This document shows positions 1 through 7,233 of a DNA stretch of 35,018 nt, in pieces. The position numbers were made by a program, and so were the translations under genes. Under the pieces are notes generated by a model, which saw only the letters and a program-made list of their open reading frames with translations, searched no databases and was not told where the DNA came from. The stretch is taken from positions 1-35,018 of the forward strand of contig CAMTMX010000032.1 of the NCBI GenBank assembly GCA_947073495.1, given 5' to 3'. Position 1 is the first letter of the stretch. Each line of letters begins with the position of its first letter. The stretch comes from an uncultured Porphyromonadaceae bacterium (GTDB lineage: Bacteria > Bacteroidota > Bacteroidia > Bacteroidales > Muribaculaceae).

Positions 1-80
1 ATGGAACCCCATAATTCCATCTTCACGTCTTCATATCTCGCTCTCACTATAAGCCAATCATATGCACATTTATTTATAGT
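1..80. repeat. Left copy of an 80-bp inverted repeat
   Basis: The reverse complement of this stretch recurs at 6993-7072. The outer 38 bases are identical and there are nine mismatches over the whole 80. The copy starts exactly at the window edge, so it may extend further left. The rest of the gene-free stretch up to 364 holds a second repeat (190-267) and its promoter, and I see nothing recognisable at 81-189. Confidence 0.85.
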
Positions 81-189
81 AGGCACTTAGCTTTTAAACG
101 TTTGTGATGATAGTAGAACACAGAACGAGCCATCTTCTAAAACTTAAGTAATAAGTCAAGGGAATATTCCGACCTTAGTTCGTTTCTAA

Positions 190-267
190 GAGTCGGAGCG
201 TTTATATGTAAGAAAGAATCGCTATCTTTGCACATATAAGACTACCGATTATGACGTCGATTGAATT
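190..267 (+). repeat. Direct repeat B, copy 1 (promoter plus gene start)
   Basis: These 78 bases recur in the same orientation at 3743-3820 with only a few differences. The unit contains a Bacteroidota promoter and, near its end, an ATG with about six codons (MTSIEL here, MKLIEL in copy 2). In this copy the reading frame stops after ten codons (MTSIELKKHQ), so the attached gene has been lost. The promoter probably now serves the lipoprotein gene that begins at 365. Confidence 0.8.
223..230 (+). promoter_or_regulatory. Bacteroidota -7 box TATCTTTG
   Basis: TATCTTTG matches TAnnTTTG, and an A/T-rich TTTA lies about 18 bases upstream as a weak -33 element. It lies inside repeat B and is conserved in copy 2. 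It would give the lipoprotein gene a 5' leader of roughly 125 nt. Confidence 0.55.
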
Positions 268-364
268 GAAAAAGCATCAGTGATTCGGACAGAGAAGATG
301 GTTTTGCGACACACACTGTCTATGCCAACCATATTTGTAGTCTCCAATTAATACAAAACAAAGA

Positions 365-1375
365 ATGACAATGATAACAAAAATACTGTTTGCAGGACTT
401 TGCATAGCGGCAGTTTTCCCCTCGTGCAGCGGTACAAGCACGTCTAATGGGATAGTCACCACTGTGGCATATGAAGAGAGTATCCAAACTGCCACAATAG
501 TCACCAATGCCGGCGATACCATGTCGTTCATCATTCCTGATACAAGCATTGACCAATCGCCGGGAATACGTCCCGGTGACACTTTGGAAGTCATACACAG
601 CGGCAAGTATCATCCTTACATGGAGGCAGAAAGTGCGAGATTGTACTCAAAGCAACCTGTCGGAGCTGACCGTGACAGCCATGGCTGCATAGGTTCCGCA
701 GGCTATACCTGGTGTGAGGTTCTGAATAACTGTATTCGCCTGTGGGAAGATGGGATACGCATGGAGTCTGCAGACGGGAGCAATAATCAGGCGTTCATTG
801 TCTTCGCGCCTGATTCAACGCAAGTTGAAATATTCTTGCCGGATGGTTCTGACAGCGAGATACTCCAACGACGCACGCTGCCTTCGGGTATACACGTATG
901 GGACACGGAAAATGATGACACTAAGAGTTTACGACGTGAAGCGGACGGTCAATGGATCATCAGCCAACGCTCGTCAATACTCTTCCGTTCCTCGGGAGAG
1001 GAGACCGCGATGGAACTTGGCAAGATGCAAGTACATTCCTACGAGGGGATACTGCCGGGCGCATCATGCCCGGGCATCGAGTATAAGCTTACCATACGCA
1101 ACCGCGAACACAGCGGGAACGGTACGTTCCAACTGACTGTCACATACCAAGAGGCGGAGAATGGGGAGGACCGCACCTTTACCTATAACGGCAAACGTTT
1201 GACTCTGCGCGGCATTCCCGGTGATGAAGACGCCACTGTATGGCAGTGCATAACGAATGACAATAATCAGGTATTCAACTTTCTGAGAGAGGATGCAAAC
1301 AAACTCACCCTGCTTAACGACAAGTTTGAAAAATCACAAAGCGATCTAAACTATAGCCTAAGACTGGAGGAATGA
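365..1375 (+). CDS. NlpE-like envelope lipoprotein
   Basis: This is a predicted lipoprotein of 336 residues. The N-terminus has a hydrophobic signal segment followed by a lipobox-like FPSC, with Cys near residue 21, so it should be lipidated and anchored in the envelope. The C-terminal third (about 225-336) resembles the NlpE N-terminal domain: YEGILPGASCPGIE parallels the YxGxLPCADCxGI motif, followed by strands and a terminal LNYSL-like end. The first Cys of the usual CxxC is Ala, leaving a single Cys. The middle carries DSHGCIGSAGYTWCEVL (about 105-121), a motif I have seen in other Bacteroidota proteins but cannot assign. NlpE proteins sense envelope or copper stress in other bacteria; that role here is inference. 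An alternative ATG lies two codons in. The only promoter-like sequence upstream is in repeat B. Confidence 0.75.
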   Translation: MTMITKILFAGLCIAAVFPSCSGTSTSNGIVTTVAYEESIQTATIVTNAGDTMSFIIPDTSIDQSPGIRPGDTLEVIHSGKYHPYMEAESARLYSKQPVGADRDSHGCIGSAGYTWCEVLNNCIRLWEDGIRMESADGSNNQAFIVFAPDSTQVEIFLPDGSDSEILQRRTLPSGIHVWDTENDDTKSLRREADGQWIISQRSSILFRSSGEETAMELGKMQVHSYEGILPGASCPGIEYKLTIRNREHSGNGTFQLTVTYQEAENGEDRTFTYNGKRLTLRGIPGDEDATVWQCITNDNNQVFNFLREDANKLTLLNDKFEKSQSDLNYSLRLEE

Positions 1376-1410
1376 TATTCCAGCTATACCGAAAGGAAAA
1401 GCCATAATCG

Positions 1411-1473
1411 GAACGCCTATAAGACGAGAATCTGAAAAAGCACATAATTTGGATATACAATTCTACATATATA
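1411..1473. repeat. Direct repeat A, copy 1
   Basis: About 60 bases here recur at 3664-3724, sharing TCTGAAAAAGCACAT and a following GGATA...ACATATATA segment, with small gaps. It follows the NlpE-like gene, whereas copy 2 lies directly before repeat B copy 2. That fits a once-tandem unit of B, gene, A. Confidence 0.65.
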
Positions 1474-1585
1474 CATTGCCGTCATCTCCGGCAATCCTGT
1501 CCGGCAGTTCTACCCTATTGATGAGACAGTCGTAATCAGCAATCATATCATAAACGGGAGCTTCACCATATTCATTAGTAGTAGT
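1463..1585 (-). pseudogene. Possible C-terminal gene remnant
   Basis: An open frame of 40 codons has a protein-like composition (ending LPDRIAGDDGNVYM) but no plausible start codon, only stop codons upstream. Its own stop lies inside repeat A. It could be the 3' end of a gene cut off by rearrangement, or a chance frame. I do not recognise a family. Confidence 0.25.
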
Positions 1586-1588
1586 CTA

Positions 1589-1819
1589 TCAATCGTTTTG
1601 CTTTTGGATTGAGTCAATCCGTTTTGAAAACCATTTATAAATAAAATAGAATCCGGCAAACATAATTACTCCGAGAATAAATTTGGATGACTTCGTCAAC
1701 ATATCATGTTCTCGCAGATACTGATTGCACAAGGCAATAATTGCTCCATATAATCCGGCCATTAACAATAAAACGAGCATTGCCGAAATAGCCTTCTTTG
1801 ATGTTGGGGTGATTTTCAT
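1589..1819 (-). CDS. Small two-helix membrane protein
   Basis: This 76-residue protein has two hydrophobic segments, at about 10-32 and 45-61, separated by a short polar loop. It has a lysine-rich N-terminus and a charged C-terminal tail. The start is firm because the upstream HU-family gene ends TAA immediately before the ATG (TAAATG), so the two are co-transcribed and probably translationally coupled. No family is recognised. Pairing of a membrane protein with a nucleoid protein is unusual, but nothing in the sequence reveals its role. Confidence 0.6.
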   Translation of the reverse strand: MKITPTSKKAISAMLVLLLMAGLYGAIIALCNQYLREHDMLTKSSKFILGVIMFAGFYFIYKWFSKRIDSIQKQND

Positions 1820-2095
1820 TTACTTAGAAACTTCCTCTTTGAAGGTGTTGGCAGGTTTGAACGCCGGGATATTGTGTGCCGGAATAATGATGGTCGTATT
1901 CTTACTGATGTTGCGAGCGGTCTTCTCCGCACGTATCTTGACTATAAAATAGCCAAAGCCACGTAGATATACGTTCTCGCCGTGAGCAAGGCTATCCTTG
2001 ACTACGGTCATAACCTGTTCGATTACAGTAACAACTGCCCCCTTGTCGATGCCTGTTGTCTTTGCTATTTCTCTCGCTATTTCTGCTTTAGTCAT
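1820..2095 (-). CDS. HU/IHF-family DNA-binding protein
   Basis: This is a small nucleoid-type DNA-binding protein of 91 residues, the normal length for HU. It has the N-terminal helical dimerisation part (MTKAEIAREIAKTTG, valine-rich helix 2), the central FGYF turn, and the DNA-binding beta arm with IPAHN followed by the PAFKPAN C-terminal signature. The arm motif, usually RNPxT, is diverged (RNISKNT), so its DNA-bending properties may differ from housekeeping HU. A TAATTTTG promoter lies about 30 bases upstream. It is the first gene of a two-gene unit. Bacteroidota genomes carry several HU paralogues, and this one may be accessory. Confidence 0.88.
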   Translation of the reverse strand: MTKAEIAREIAKTTGIDKGAVVTVIEQVMTVVKDSLAHGENVYLRGFGYFIVKIRAEKTARNISKNTTIIIPAHNIPAFKPANTFKEEVSK

Positions 2096-2125
2096 AATTG
2101 CTTGGATTAGCTGATATTAAGACTG

Positions 2126-2133
2126 CAAAATTA
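2126..2133 (-). promoter_or_regulatory. -7 box TAATTTTG for the HU gene
   Basis: The minus strand reads TAATTTTG, matching TAnnTTTG, about 30 bases before the HU start codon. It lies at the 5' edge of the transposase remnant. Confidence 0.55.
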
Positions 2134-2136
2134 CTA

Positions 2137-2448
2137 AAAATCCATAAATTTCGGAACAAAAAGCAGTCCAAACGCCGTCTCTTGGCGGTCGAAATTTTTA
2201 GGCACCGTTCCACAAAAATTGTAAATGCAGGGGTCGCATGCTTGAGGTGATTTTTGGACATGCAGGTGAAGGACCATAGCGGTCTGACTGCGGATTTCCA
2301 GAAATGGAGATGTGTATACAATCACCTCCTGTCTTGGAGCGACAGAGGGTAGTTTGAGCGACTGAAGAGGATACTGGTGAAGCGACTCAGGGCAAGTATG
2401 GGACGTGCCTCCGCACCATCAGTTGCGGTTAAATTTGACACACCCTCA
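2137..2448 (+). pseudogene. Decayed IS5-type transposase fragment
   Basis: One plus-strand frame reads through two stops (TGA at 2248, TAG at 2350) and keeps protein-like sequence across both. FQKWRCVYNHLLSWSD followed by FERLKRILVKRLRA and GRASAPSVAV matches the order seen in IS5-family transposases: (P)WQTVYxHFxxW, a (G)xFERL helix, then the GR..PS segment just before the first catalytic Asp. Only the N-terminal third survives, and it is cut off at the 3' end of the AraC gene. It accounts for the gene-free stretch 2096-2450. The family call rests on recalled motif order, not a search. Confidence 0.55.
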
Positions 2449-2450
2449 AT

Positions 2451-3347
2451 TCATTTAATTTGCAGCCTGTATTCTCTCGGTGTGTTCCCCGTTTGCTTCT
2501 TAAAGAAGCGTATGAAATGCTGAGGGTGCTGAAAACCCAGTAATTCCGCAATCTGTTTCGTACTCAGTCTGGGGTCAAGCAGCGAGCTTTTGGCATAATT
2601 TATCATTTTGAGCTGAATATACTCCTGTGCCGTTTTTCCGGTTTCAGATTTAACCAAATCTCCAAAATAATTGGGAGACAGACATACTTTATCTGCAAAA
2701 TATTTTACAGCCGGTGTTCCCTCTGTTAACCCCATACCGGAATCAAGGTATTCATCCAACAGAATTTCAAAACGCCCTATTGTACTGTTATTAAGCTCCT
2801 CGCGTGTAATAAACTGTCTTTCGTAGAACCTCATGCAGTAGTTGAGCATCACTTCGATATTGGAAACAATCAGTGATTTTGAGAACTTGTCGATCGGATG
2901 TTGCAATTCTCTCTCTATTTTGTCCATATAATCCTGTAGGATAGTTCTCTCTTCTGATGAAAGATGCAACGCCTCATTAGAGGCATAGGAGAAGAACGAA
3001 TACTGCTTTATTTTCTGCCCAAGTGGAGTGCGGAGCAGAAAATCCGGGTGGAACAACAAGCCTGTGGCAATCGGGGCAGGACCATCTTCCAACCGTTGGA
3101 TTCCAACAGTCTGTCCGGGAGCAAAACTTACGACCGTTTCATCATCGAAATCGTAATTAGTCTTGCCATATTTAATCTTGCAACCCGTGGTGTTTTTCAG
3201 AAACAGGGCATAGAATCCGAAGTGCATACAATGTGTGGGCTGATGCACCGTGTCATCAAAATGCACTATGCTCACCAGCGGATGCCGTGTTTCAAAACCG
3301 AAATACCGGTTATATCTTTCTATTGTGTCTGCCTCGTATATTTCCAT
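2451..3347 (-). CDS. AraC-family transcriptional regulator
   Basis: This protein has 298 residues, normal for the family. The N-terminal half (about 20-110) is a cupin-like sensing domain. The last 100 residues form the two helix-turn-helix units of AraC/XylS: AVKYFADKVCLSPNYFGDLV is the first, and STKQIAELLGF..PQHFIRFFKKQTGNTPREYR is the second with the conserved signature. It should bind DNA and respond to a small ligand; the ligand is unknown. It has its own promoter upstream. Divergently oriented sequence at 3581 looks like the start of a lost target gene. Its 3' end abuts the transposase remnant. Confidence 0.9.
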   Translation of the reverse strand: MEIYEADTIERYNRYFGFETRHPLVSIVHFDDTVHQPTHCMHFGFYALFLKNTTGCKIKYGKTNYDFDDETVVSFAPGQTVGIQRLEDGPAPIATGLLFHPDFLLRTPLGQKIKQYSFFSYASNEALHLSSEERTILQDYMDKIERELQHPIDKFSKSLIVSNIEVMLNYCMRFYERQFITREELNNSTIGRFEILLDEYLDSGMGLTEGTPAVKYFADKVCLSPNYFGDLVKSETGKTAQEYIQLKMINYAKSSLLDPRLSTKQIAELLGFQHPQHFIRFFKKQTGNTPREYRLQIK

Positions 3348-3363
3348 GTCATTTTCTTTTTTG

Positions 3364-3371
3364 CAAAATTA
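3364..3371 (-). promoter_or_regulatory. -7 box TAATTTTG for the AraC gene
   Basis: The minus strand reads TAATTTTG followed by GC and an A-rich leader, less than 20 bases before the start codon. This implies a very short 5' leader. Confidence 0.55.
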
Positions 3372-3580
3372 CCAAGAATCATTGAAAACACAATCGACAT
3401 TCAGGCATAATATGTAATGCGGGTACTGATTGCCGTGATATTGGTATAATCTACCAATCAAGCAAATAGGATAACAATACTCTTCCGTAATCAAGGCACA
3501 TCCATGCATAAGACCAATCACTTTATTTGATGGGAACCTTAGTTATTTTGCACAAAGAAAACAAAAATGGGCCAACTACG

Positions 3581-3664
3581 ATGAACGACAAAGACTACAT
3601 TATCAAGGCTGAAAATTTGGACTACTTGCTATCGCGGACAGTTGTACTTAACAAATATCGGTGA
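3581..3664 (+). pseudogene. Truncated start of a gene divergent from araC
   Basis: A 27-codon frame (MNDKDYIIKAENLDYLL...) begins with ATG, about 30 bases after the near-promoter TTATTTTGCAC. It runs straight into repeat A copy 2, where it stops. AraC regulators often control the divergent neighbour, so this is plausibly the stump of the original target gene, cut off when the repeat arrived. A genuine small peptide cannot be excluded. Confidence 0.35.
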
Positions 3665-3724
3665 ACAGGCTCTTATAAGGATGGATCTGAAAAAGCACAT
3701 GGTTTGGATAATTGTACATATATA
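3664..3724. repeat. Direct repeat A, copy 2
   Basis: Matches 1411-1473. It lies about 20 bases before repeat B copy 2, and its left boundary truncates the reading frame that begins at 3581. Confidence 0.65.
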
Positions 3725-3742
3725 GATTTCCAATGGTTTTCA

Positions 3743-3820
3743 GAGTCGGAGCGTTTATATGTCAGAAAGAATCGCTATCTTTGCACATATAAGACTACCG
3801 ATTATGAAGTTGATTGAATT
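3743..3820 (+). repeat. Direct repeat B, copy 2, with promoter TATCTTTG
   Basis: Near-identical to 190-267. The -7 box TATCTTTG is at 3776-3783, and the unit ends with an ATG at 3804 and codons for MKLIE. Together with repeat A copy 2 and the remnants at 3581-3664 and 3804-4009 it explains most of the gene-free stretch 3348-4242. I see nothing else in 4010-4170. Confidence 0.8.
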
Positions 3821-4009
3821 AACCTACAACGAATTATCGACCTTTGTCGGAAGCAGGGGGAAGTTATCAAATTCAAATCTTACGAAGGGATCTACTATGT
3901 AATAAATATTGAAGATTCTGCTTATCAACAACTCAACAGTAACGACTCCGCAGAAGAGACGGTTGGTTTTGCGAATGTCAAATTGTTCCTTAATCTTGTT
4001 GCCCTTTAA
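3804..4009 (+). pseudogene. Frameshifted small gene behind repeat B
   Basis: The ATG in repeat B reads MKLIE, then shifts frame near 3818-3821. The adjacent frame continues as NLQRIIDLCRKQGEVIKF and then an acidic, beta-rich stretch ending FLNLVAL and TAA. Removing one base would give a single protein of about 67 residues. The continuation has clear protein character (amphipathic helix then strands) but no start of its own, so a one-base frameshift in a small gene is the simplest reading. I do not recognise the family. Confidence 0.4.
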
Positions 4010-4182
4010 ATACTTTTTAAACGCACTCTTAATTTTTCATATAAAGCAAAAATTATGACCCCACATTCTCAATCTGACATTGAAATACAATATCCTTTTG
4101 TAACTTCATTATTCATCAAATAAGTGCGCCGAATATTACACAAAAACTGATCACAATTAATACTTATTTCAAAAATATTATG

Positions 4183-4190
4183 TAAATTTG
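4183..4190 (+). promoter_or_regulatory. -7 box TAAATTTG
   Basis: TAAATTTG matches TAnnTTTG, about 50 bases before the membrane protein gene at 4243. Confidence 0.5.
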
Positions 4191-4242
4191 TTCAAACAAC
4201 AGCAACAAAAGAAAATAGACTAACATAATACCAGAACGATTT

Positions 4243-4611
4243 ATGCTTATCAGGACTCAGCTTAAAACCATATTCAACAGCTGGACAAGCGAGATTTCCA
4301 TATTCCTTACCATGTGCTGCCTGATCTCCATTGCCTGGCAATTTAAGATATATCATTGCTGGACAGAGATAGGGATAGCCTCGGCTATCATTGAAGGTGT
4401 CATCCTGACATCATGGATGATATGGGCTGCCTATATAATTTTCTTCGGAAAAACTCCCAATACAATGCCTCTCAAATCACGTCTAATTGTCGAAGCGGCC
4501 AGCGGAACGCTTTTACTGGCATGGCTTTGGATCACAAACGGACCTTTATTTGCAATGATATGGCTCCCGTTCATGATATGGCTCTCCTATAGGAATCTAA
4601 AGGAGCTTTGA
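4243..4611 (+). CDS. Four-helix membrane protein of unknown function
   Basis: This 122-residue protein has four hydrophobic segments, at roughly 17-33, 44-68, 84-98 and 102-116, several of them tryptophan-rich. No signal peptide cleavage site or catalytic motif is visible. It has its own promoter upstream. A 189-bp gap with no clear feature separates it from the next gene, so it is probably a single-gene unit. I recognise no family; the call rests on the hydrophobicity pattern and an uninterrupted frame with a good promoter. Confidence 0.6.
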   Translation: MLIRTQLKTIFNSWTSEISIFLTMCCLISIAWQFKIYHCWTEIGIASAIIEGVILTSWMIWAAYIIFFGKTPNTMPLKSRLIVEAASGTLLLAWLWITNGPLFAMIWLPFMIWLSYRNLKEL

Positions 4612-4800
4612 AAATTTATGTTAAATTTTCAATCTTTCAACCCGACTTCAAAAATCTGGACAATCCAATAAAGGGGAAATTATGGCTTTAAACATGTTTA
4701 CTTTTAATTCCCAAAGGTTTTTAAGCAGCATTTTCAACGTGTCTTGATTTTTTAAGTTCTTTTCCTTATAATTTTCAAATAACGCCATCACCCCCCCAAT

Positions 4801-5721
4801 ATGAAACAGCTGATCAAAATATTATTATCAATATCAGCAATCGGATTTACAGGATGCAACAACGATATCTTTATAGAATCATCTCAATTGCCGGATGAGA
4901 CATATATTACTCTTGACGGCAATGGAGACGAATGGTCTGTTCCTCTGCCTCGTTATGGATTGAAGAGAGTATATCTCGACGGGGTTCCTGATGCGGATAA
5001 GTATCTAAAATACTACAACATAAAATCCGGACTTACCGACAGTTATTGCCCGCCATCAGAACTAAATGATATTATCTTCGAAAACCCGGTAAAATATTAT
5101 AGCGTGACTTTATCCGGCAACATGCTGTATATTTCGTGCAGCTATAATGTCTCAGACGAAGACAACATCACACTCCGCCTGGAATATGACTACGGTGTGT
5201 CAAAAACAATCCACTTCACTCTTACAACAGGCGGAAAGATGGAATTGCTGTTCCCCTGGTATGAAGAGGAACCGGTCATTGAGGAGAACTTTGAAGAAAT
5301 AATCCATGTCGATAGATTCACCAACAACGGCCCTGTGGCTCAGCAAATAGAAATAATGCCTTATCTGCAGTCTCAATGCAGCCATGTGGTGAACCCTGAA
5401 GATTCATGGGCAACCGATCTGGTAGTGGATATGCCATTACTCTCATATTCAGGCAACAAATGGGAATTGAAAGATTTTAAAGAGATTCGACTTGGTGATC
5501 AACAAATCTTTTCTCCTTCAGATTATTTCTCCCAAAAAATCACGGTTGACGTTCCGCCCTACACCAAAGCTACCGTGACTTATGCCCTCCGCTATTCTCG
5601 CGCCACTCAACACGGGAATCTCTTTTTCTATAACTCCGTGTCAAGACAAGAATGGAAAACAAACTTCTCCTGCACTTCCATCTATGCCACAGTCTGTGAT
5701 TATTCCGTTTCATATGAATAA
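4801..5721 (+). CDS. Surface or periplasmic lipoprotein, unknown family
   Basis: This is a 306-residue predicted lipoprotein. A short hydrophobic signal ends in the lipobox FTGC with Cys19, followed by acidic and serine residues typical of exported Bacteroidota lipoproteins. The rest is beta-rich with no transmembrane segment and many aromatic residues, suggesting one or two beta-sandwich domains. Its stop codon overlaps the start of the next gene by 8 bases (ATGAATAA), so it is probably translated in step with the outer-membrane hydrolase and may act with it in the envelope. No enzyme motif is recognised. Confidence 0.75.
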   Translation: MKQLIKILLSISAIGFTGCNNDIFIESSQLPDETYITLDGNGDEWSVPLPRYGLKRVYLDGVPDADKYLKYYNIKSGLTDSYCPPSELNDIIFENPVKYYSVTLSGNMLYISCSYNVSDEDNITLRLEYDYGVSKTIHFTLTTGGKMELLFPWYEEEPVIEENFEEIIHVDRFTNNGPVAQQIEIMPYLQSQCSHVVNPEDSWATDLVVDMPLLSYSGNKWELKDFKEIRLGDQQIFSPSDYFSQKITVDVPPYTKATVTYALRYSRATQHGNLFFYNSVSRQEWKTNFSCTSIYATVCDYSVSYE

Positions 5722-6898
5722 GAAAGCCCTATTCTTCATCCTCGCATTCATTTCAAGTTTTGCAACCGCATCGGCAAGCGACAGTACAGCCTACACTTTC
5801 TCCCATAAGCCGGAATGGCATATCGGAGTGGAGGCTGCCCCGGCATGGGTGCCTGGCACAAACGATTTCCTGCGCGGAGACAACCTCTTCGGACAGAAAG
5901 TGAACGCCATGCTTGGCACTGATATTCGGGGAGGCTTCAAATTCAACCCTGCTTCCAAAGAAGGAATTTTATACCGCGGAGCATATCAAGGTATCGGCAT
6001 TGGAGTAAACACTTTCTTTGCCGGGAATATACTCGGCACCCCCTTATCGGCATACGTCTATCAGGGAGCCCCAGTCGCCCGTTTTAACAAGAAACTATGG
6101 CTCGGATATGAATGGCAATTCGGCATAGCCTGCGGATGGAAACCATATGATCAGCAAACCCCGGAAAACCATGCTCCGGTAAGCACATCAGTCACAGCCC
6201 ACATGGGACTCGGCATAAAAATACACTATGAGATTTCATCCCGCTGGCAACTTTCGGCAGGTGTGGCAGCCAGACACTATTCCAACGGAAACACCTCATG
6301 GCCCAACCGGGGTGTAAACTCAATCGGAGCGACAATCGGCGTGGCGTATGTCCTGAACCCTCAGGAGGATTTTCACGAGCCCTTGAGCTCTGTGGATGAA
6401 GAGGCTGACCGTCAAAGATGGACATATGACTTGATGGTATTCGGAGCTTGGCGCAAAAGGGCTCTGGTCATCAATCATGACCCTATTGTATTGCCGGGCA
6501 AATTCGGCATAGCCGGAATGCAGTTCTCGCCGATGCTACATCTAAACCGTATGGTATCTGTCGGACCTGCCATTGATTTCATGTGGGACGAGAGTGCCGG
6601 ACTATCTAAATATAAAGTGGACGGAAGCTATGGTGACAACATTAAATTCTATAGACCCCCATTCGGCAAGCAGATAAGTGTCGGTGCTTCAGCGCATGCA
6701 GAACTGACCATGCCTATTTTTGCAATAAATGCCGGGCTCGGTTTTGATTTTATCAAGCCGGAAAGTGAACGGAGATTTTACCAGTCATTAACCCTCAAAA
6801 CTTTTGTATCAAAAAATTTATATCTAAACATAGGATATCGTCTCGGCAGATTCAAAGACCCTCAGAATCTCATGCTTGGAATAGGATTAAGATTATAA
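5714..6898 (+). CDS. PagL-like acyloxyacyl/lipid A hydrolase, outer-membrane barrel
   Basis: The gene encodes 394 residues from the ATG that overlaps the upstream stop. Longer in-frame starts fall inside the upstream gene and lack a signal peptide, while this start gives MNKKALFFILAFISSFATASAS, a clean signal sequence. The rest is alternating beta strands, and the C-terminus ends in an aromatic/leucine strand as in outer-membrane barrels. RHYSNGNTSWPNRGVNSIG (about 187-205, His188 and Ser190) resembles the PagL lipid A 3-O-deacylase active-site segment HxSNxxxxxPNxG. The protein is about twice the length of PagL, with a second barrel-like half after residue 230, so it may be a two-domain relative. 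Substrate and activity are inferred. Confidence 0.65.
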   Translation: MNKKALFFILAFISSFATASASDSTAYTFSHKPEWHIGVEAAPAWVPGTNDFLRGDNLFGQKVNAMLGTDIRGGFKFNPASKEGILYRGAYQGIGIGVNTFFAGNILGTPLSAYVYQGAPVARFNKKLWLGYEWQFGIACGWKPYDQQTPENHAPVSTSVTAHMGLGIKIHYEISSRWQLSAGVAARHYSNGNTSWPNRGVNSIGATIGVAYVLNPQEDFHEPLSSVDEEADRQRWTYDLMVFGAWRKRALVINHDPIVLPGKFGIAGMQFSPMLHLNRMVSVGPAIDFMWDESAGLSKYKVDGSYGDNIKFYRPPFGKQISVGASAHAELTMPIFAINAGLGFDFIKPESERRFYQSLTLKTFVSKNLYLNIGYRLGRFKDPQNLMLGIGLRL

Positions 6899-6992
6899 AC
6901 GTGAGTTCGGGATAAGGAACGCCATTTAGCATGATTATGATGGAATATTCCTTAAGCCTTTCATAAGGATAGTCATCGAGATTCTCCGTGAC

Positions 6993-7072
6993 ATCATAAA
7001 GAAATGTATATATGATTGTCTTATAGTGTGAGTAAGATATGAAGACGTGAAGATGGAATTATGGGGTTCCAT
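6993..7072. repeat. Right copy of the 80-bp inverted repeat
   Basis: Reverse complement of 1-80, with the last 38 bases (7035-7072) identical. It lies in the gene-free stretch 6899-7233, which also holds the hairpin at 7144-7199. I see nothing recognisable in 6899-6990. Confidence 0.85.
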
Positions 7073-7143
7073 AACGATTGATGAACGGCTTCATAGGTTG
7101 CCGCGATATATGGCTGGCATATGTTCATTTATTTTTCGTAGGT

Positions 7144-7199
7144 AAATATAAGGTAATATTTCAAATGTTTATTTACATTTAAAATATTACCTTATATTT
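7144..7199. terminator. 56-nt near-perfect hairpin between convergent genes
   Basis: Two 25-base arms with one mismatch flank the 6-base loop TTATTT. The stem is AT-rich with GGTAA/TTACC in the middle and sits between the convergent hydrolase gene and the lipoprotein gene at 7234. A bidirectional terminator is the simplest role, although no long T-run follows on either strand. It could also be a protein-binding or cruciform site. Confidence 0.6.
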
Positions 7200-7233
7200 G
7201 GTTATAGAATGTCCTTCTATAAATTACATGAAT

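Noticed and set aside
2088..2321. A 77-codon minus-strand frame upstream of the HU gene
   Set aside because: It is the antisense of the transposase remnant and overlaps the HU promoter and start. The plus strand has recognisable transposase motifs.
4681..4746. A 21-codon frame starting ATGGCTTTAAACATG with an upstream AAGGGG
   Set aside because: Very short, AT-rich, no conservation evidence and no promoter box nearby.
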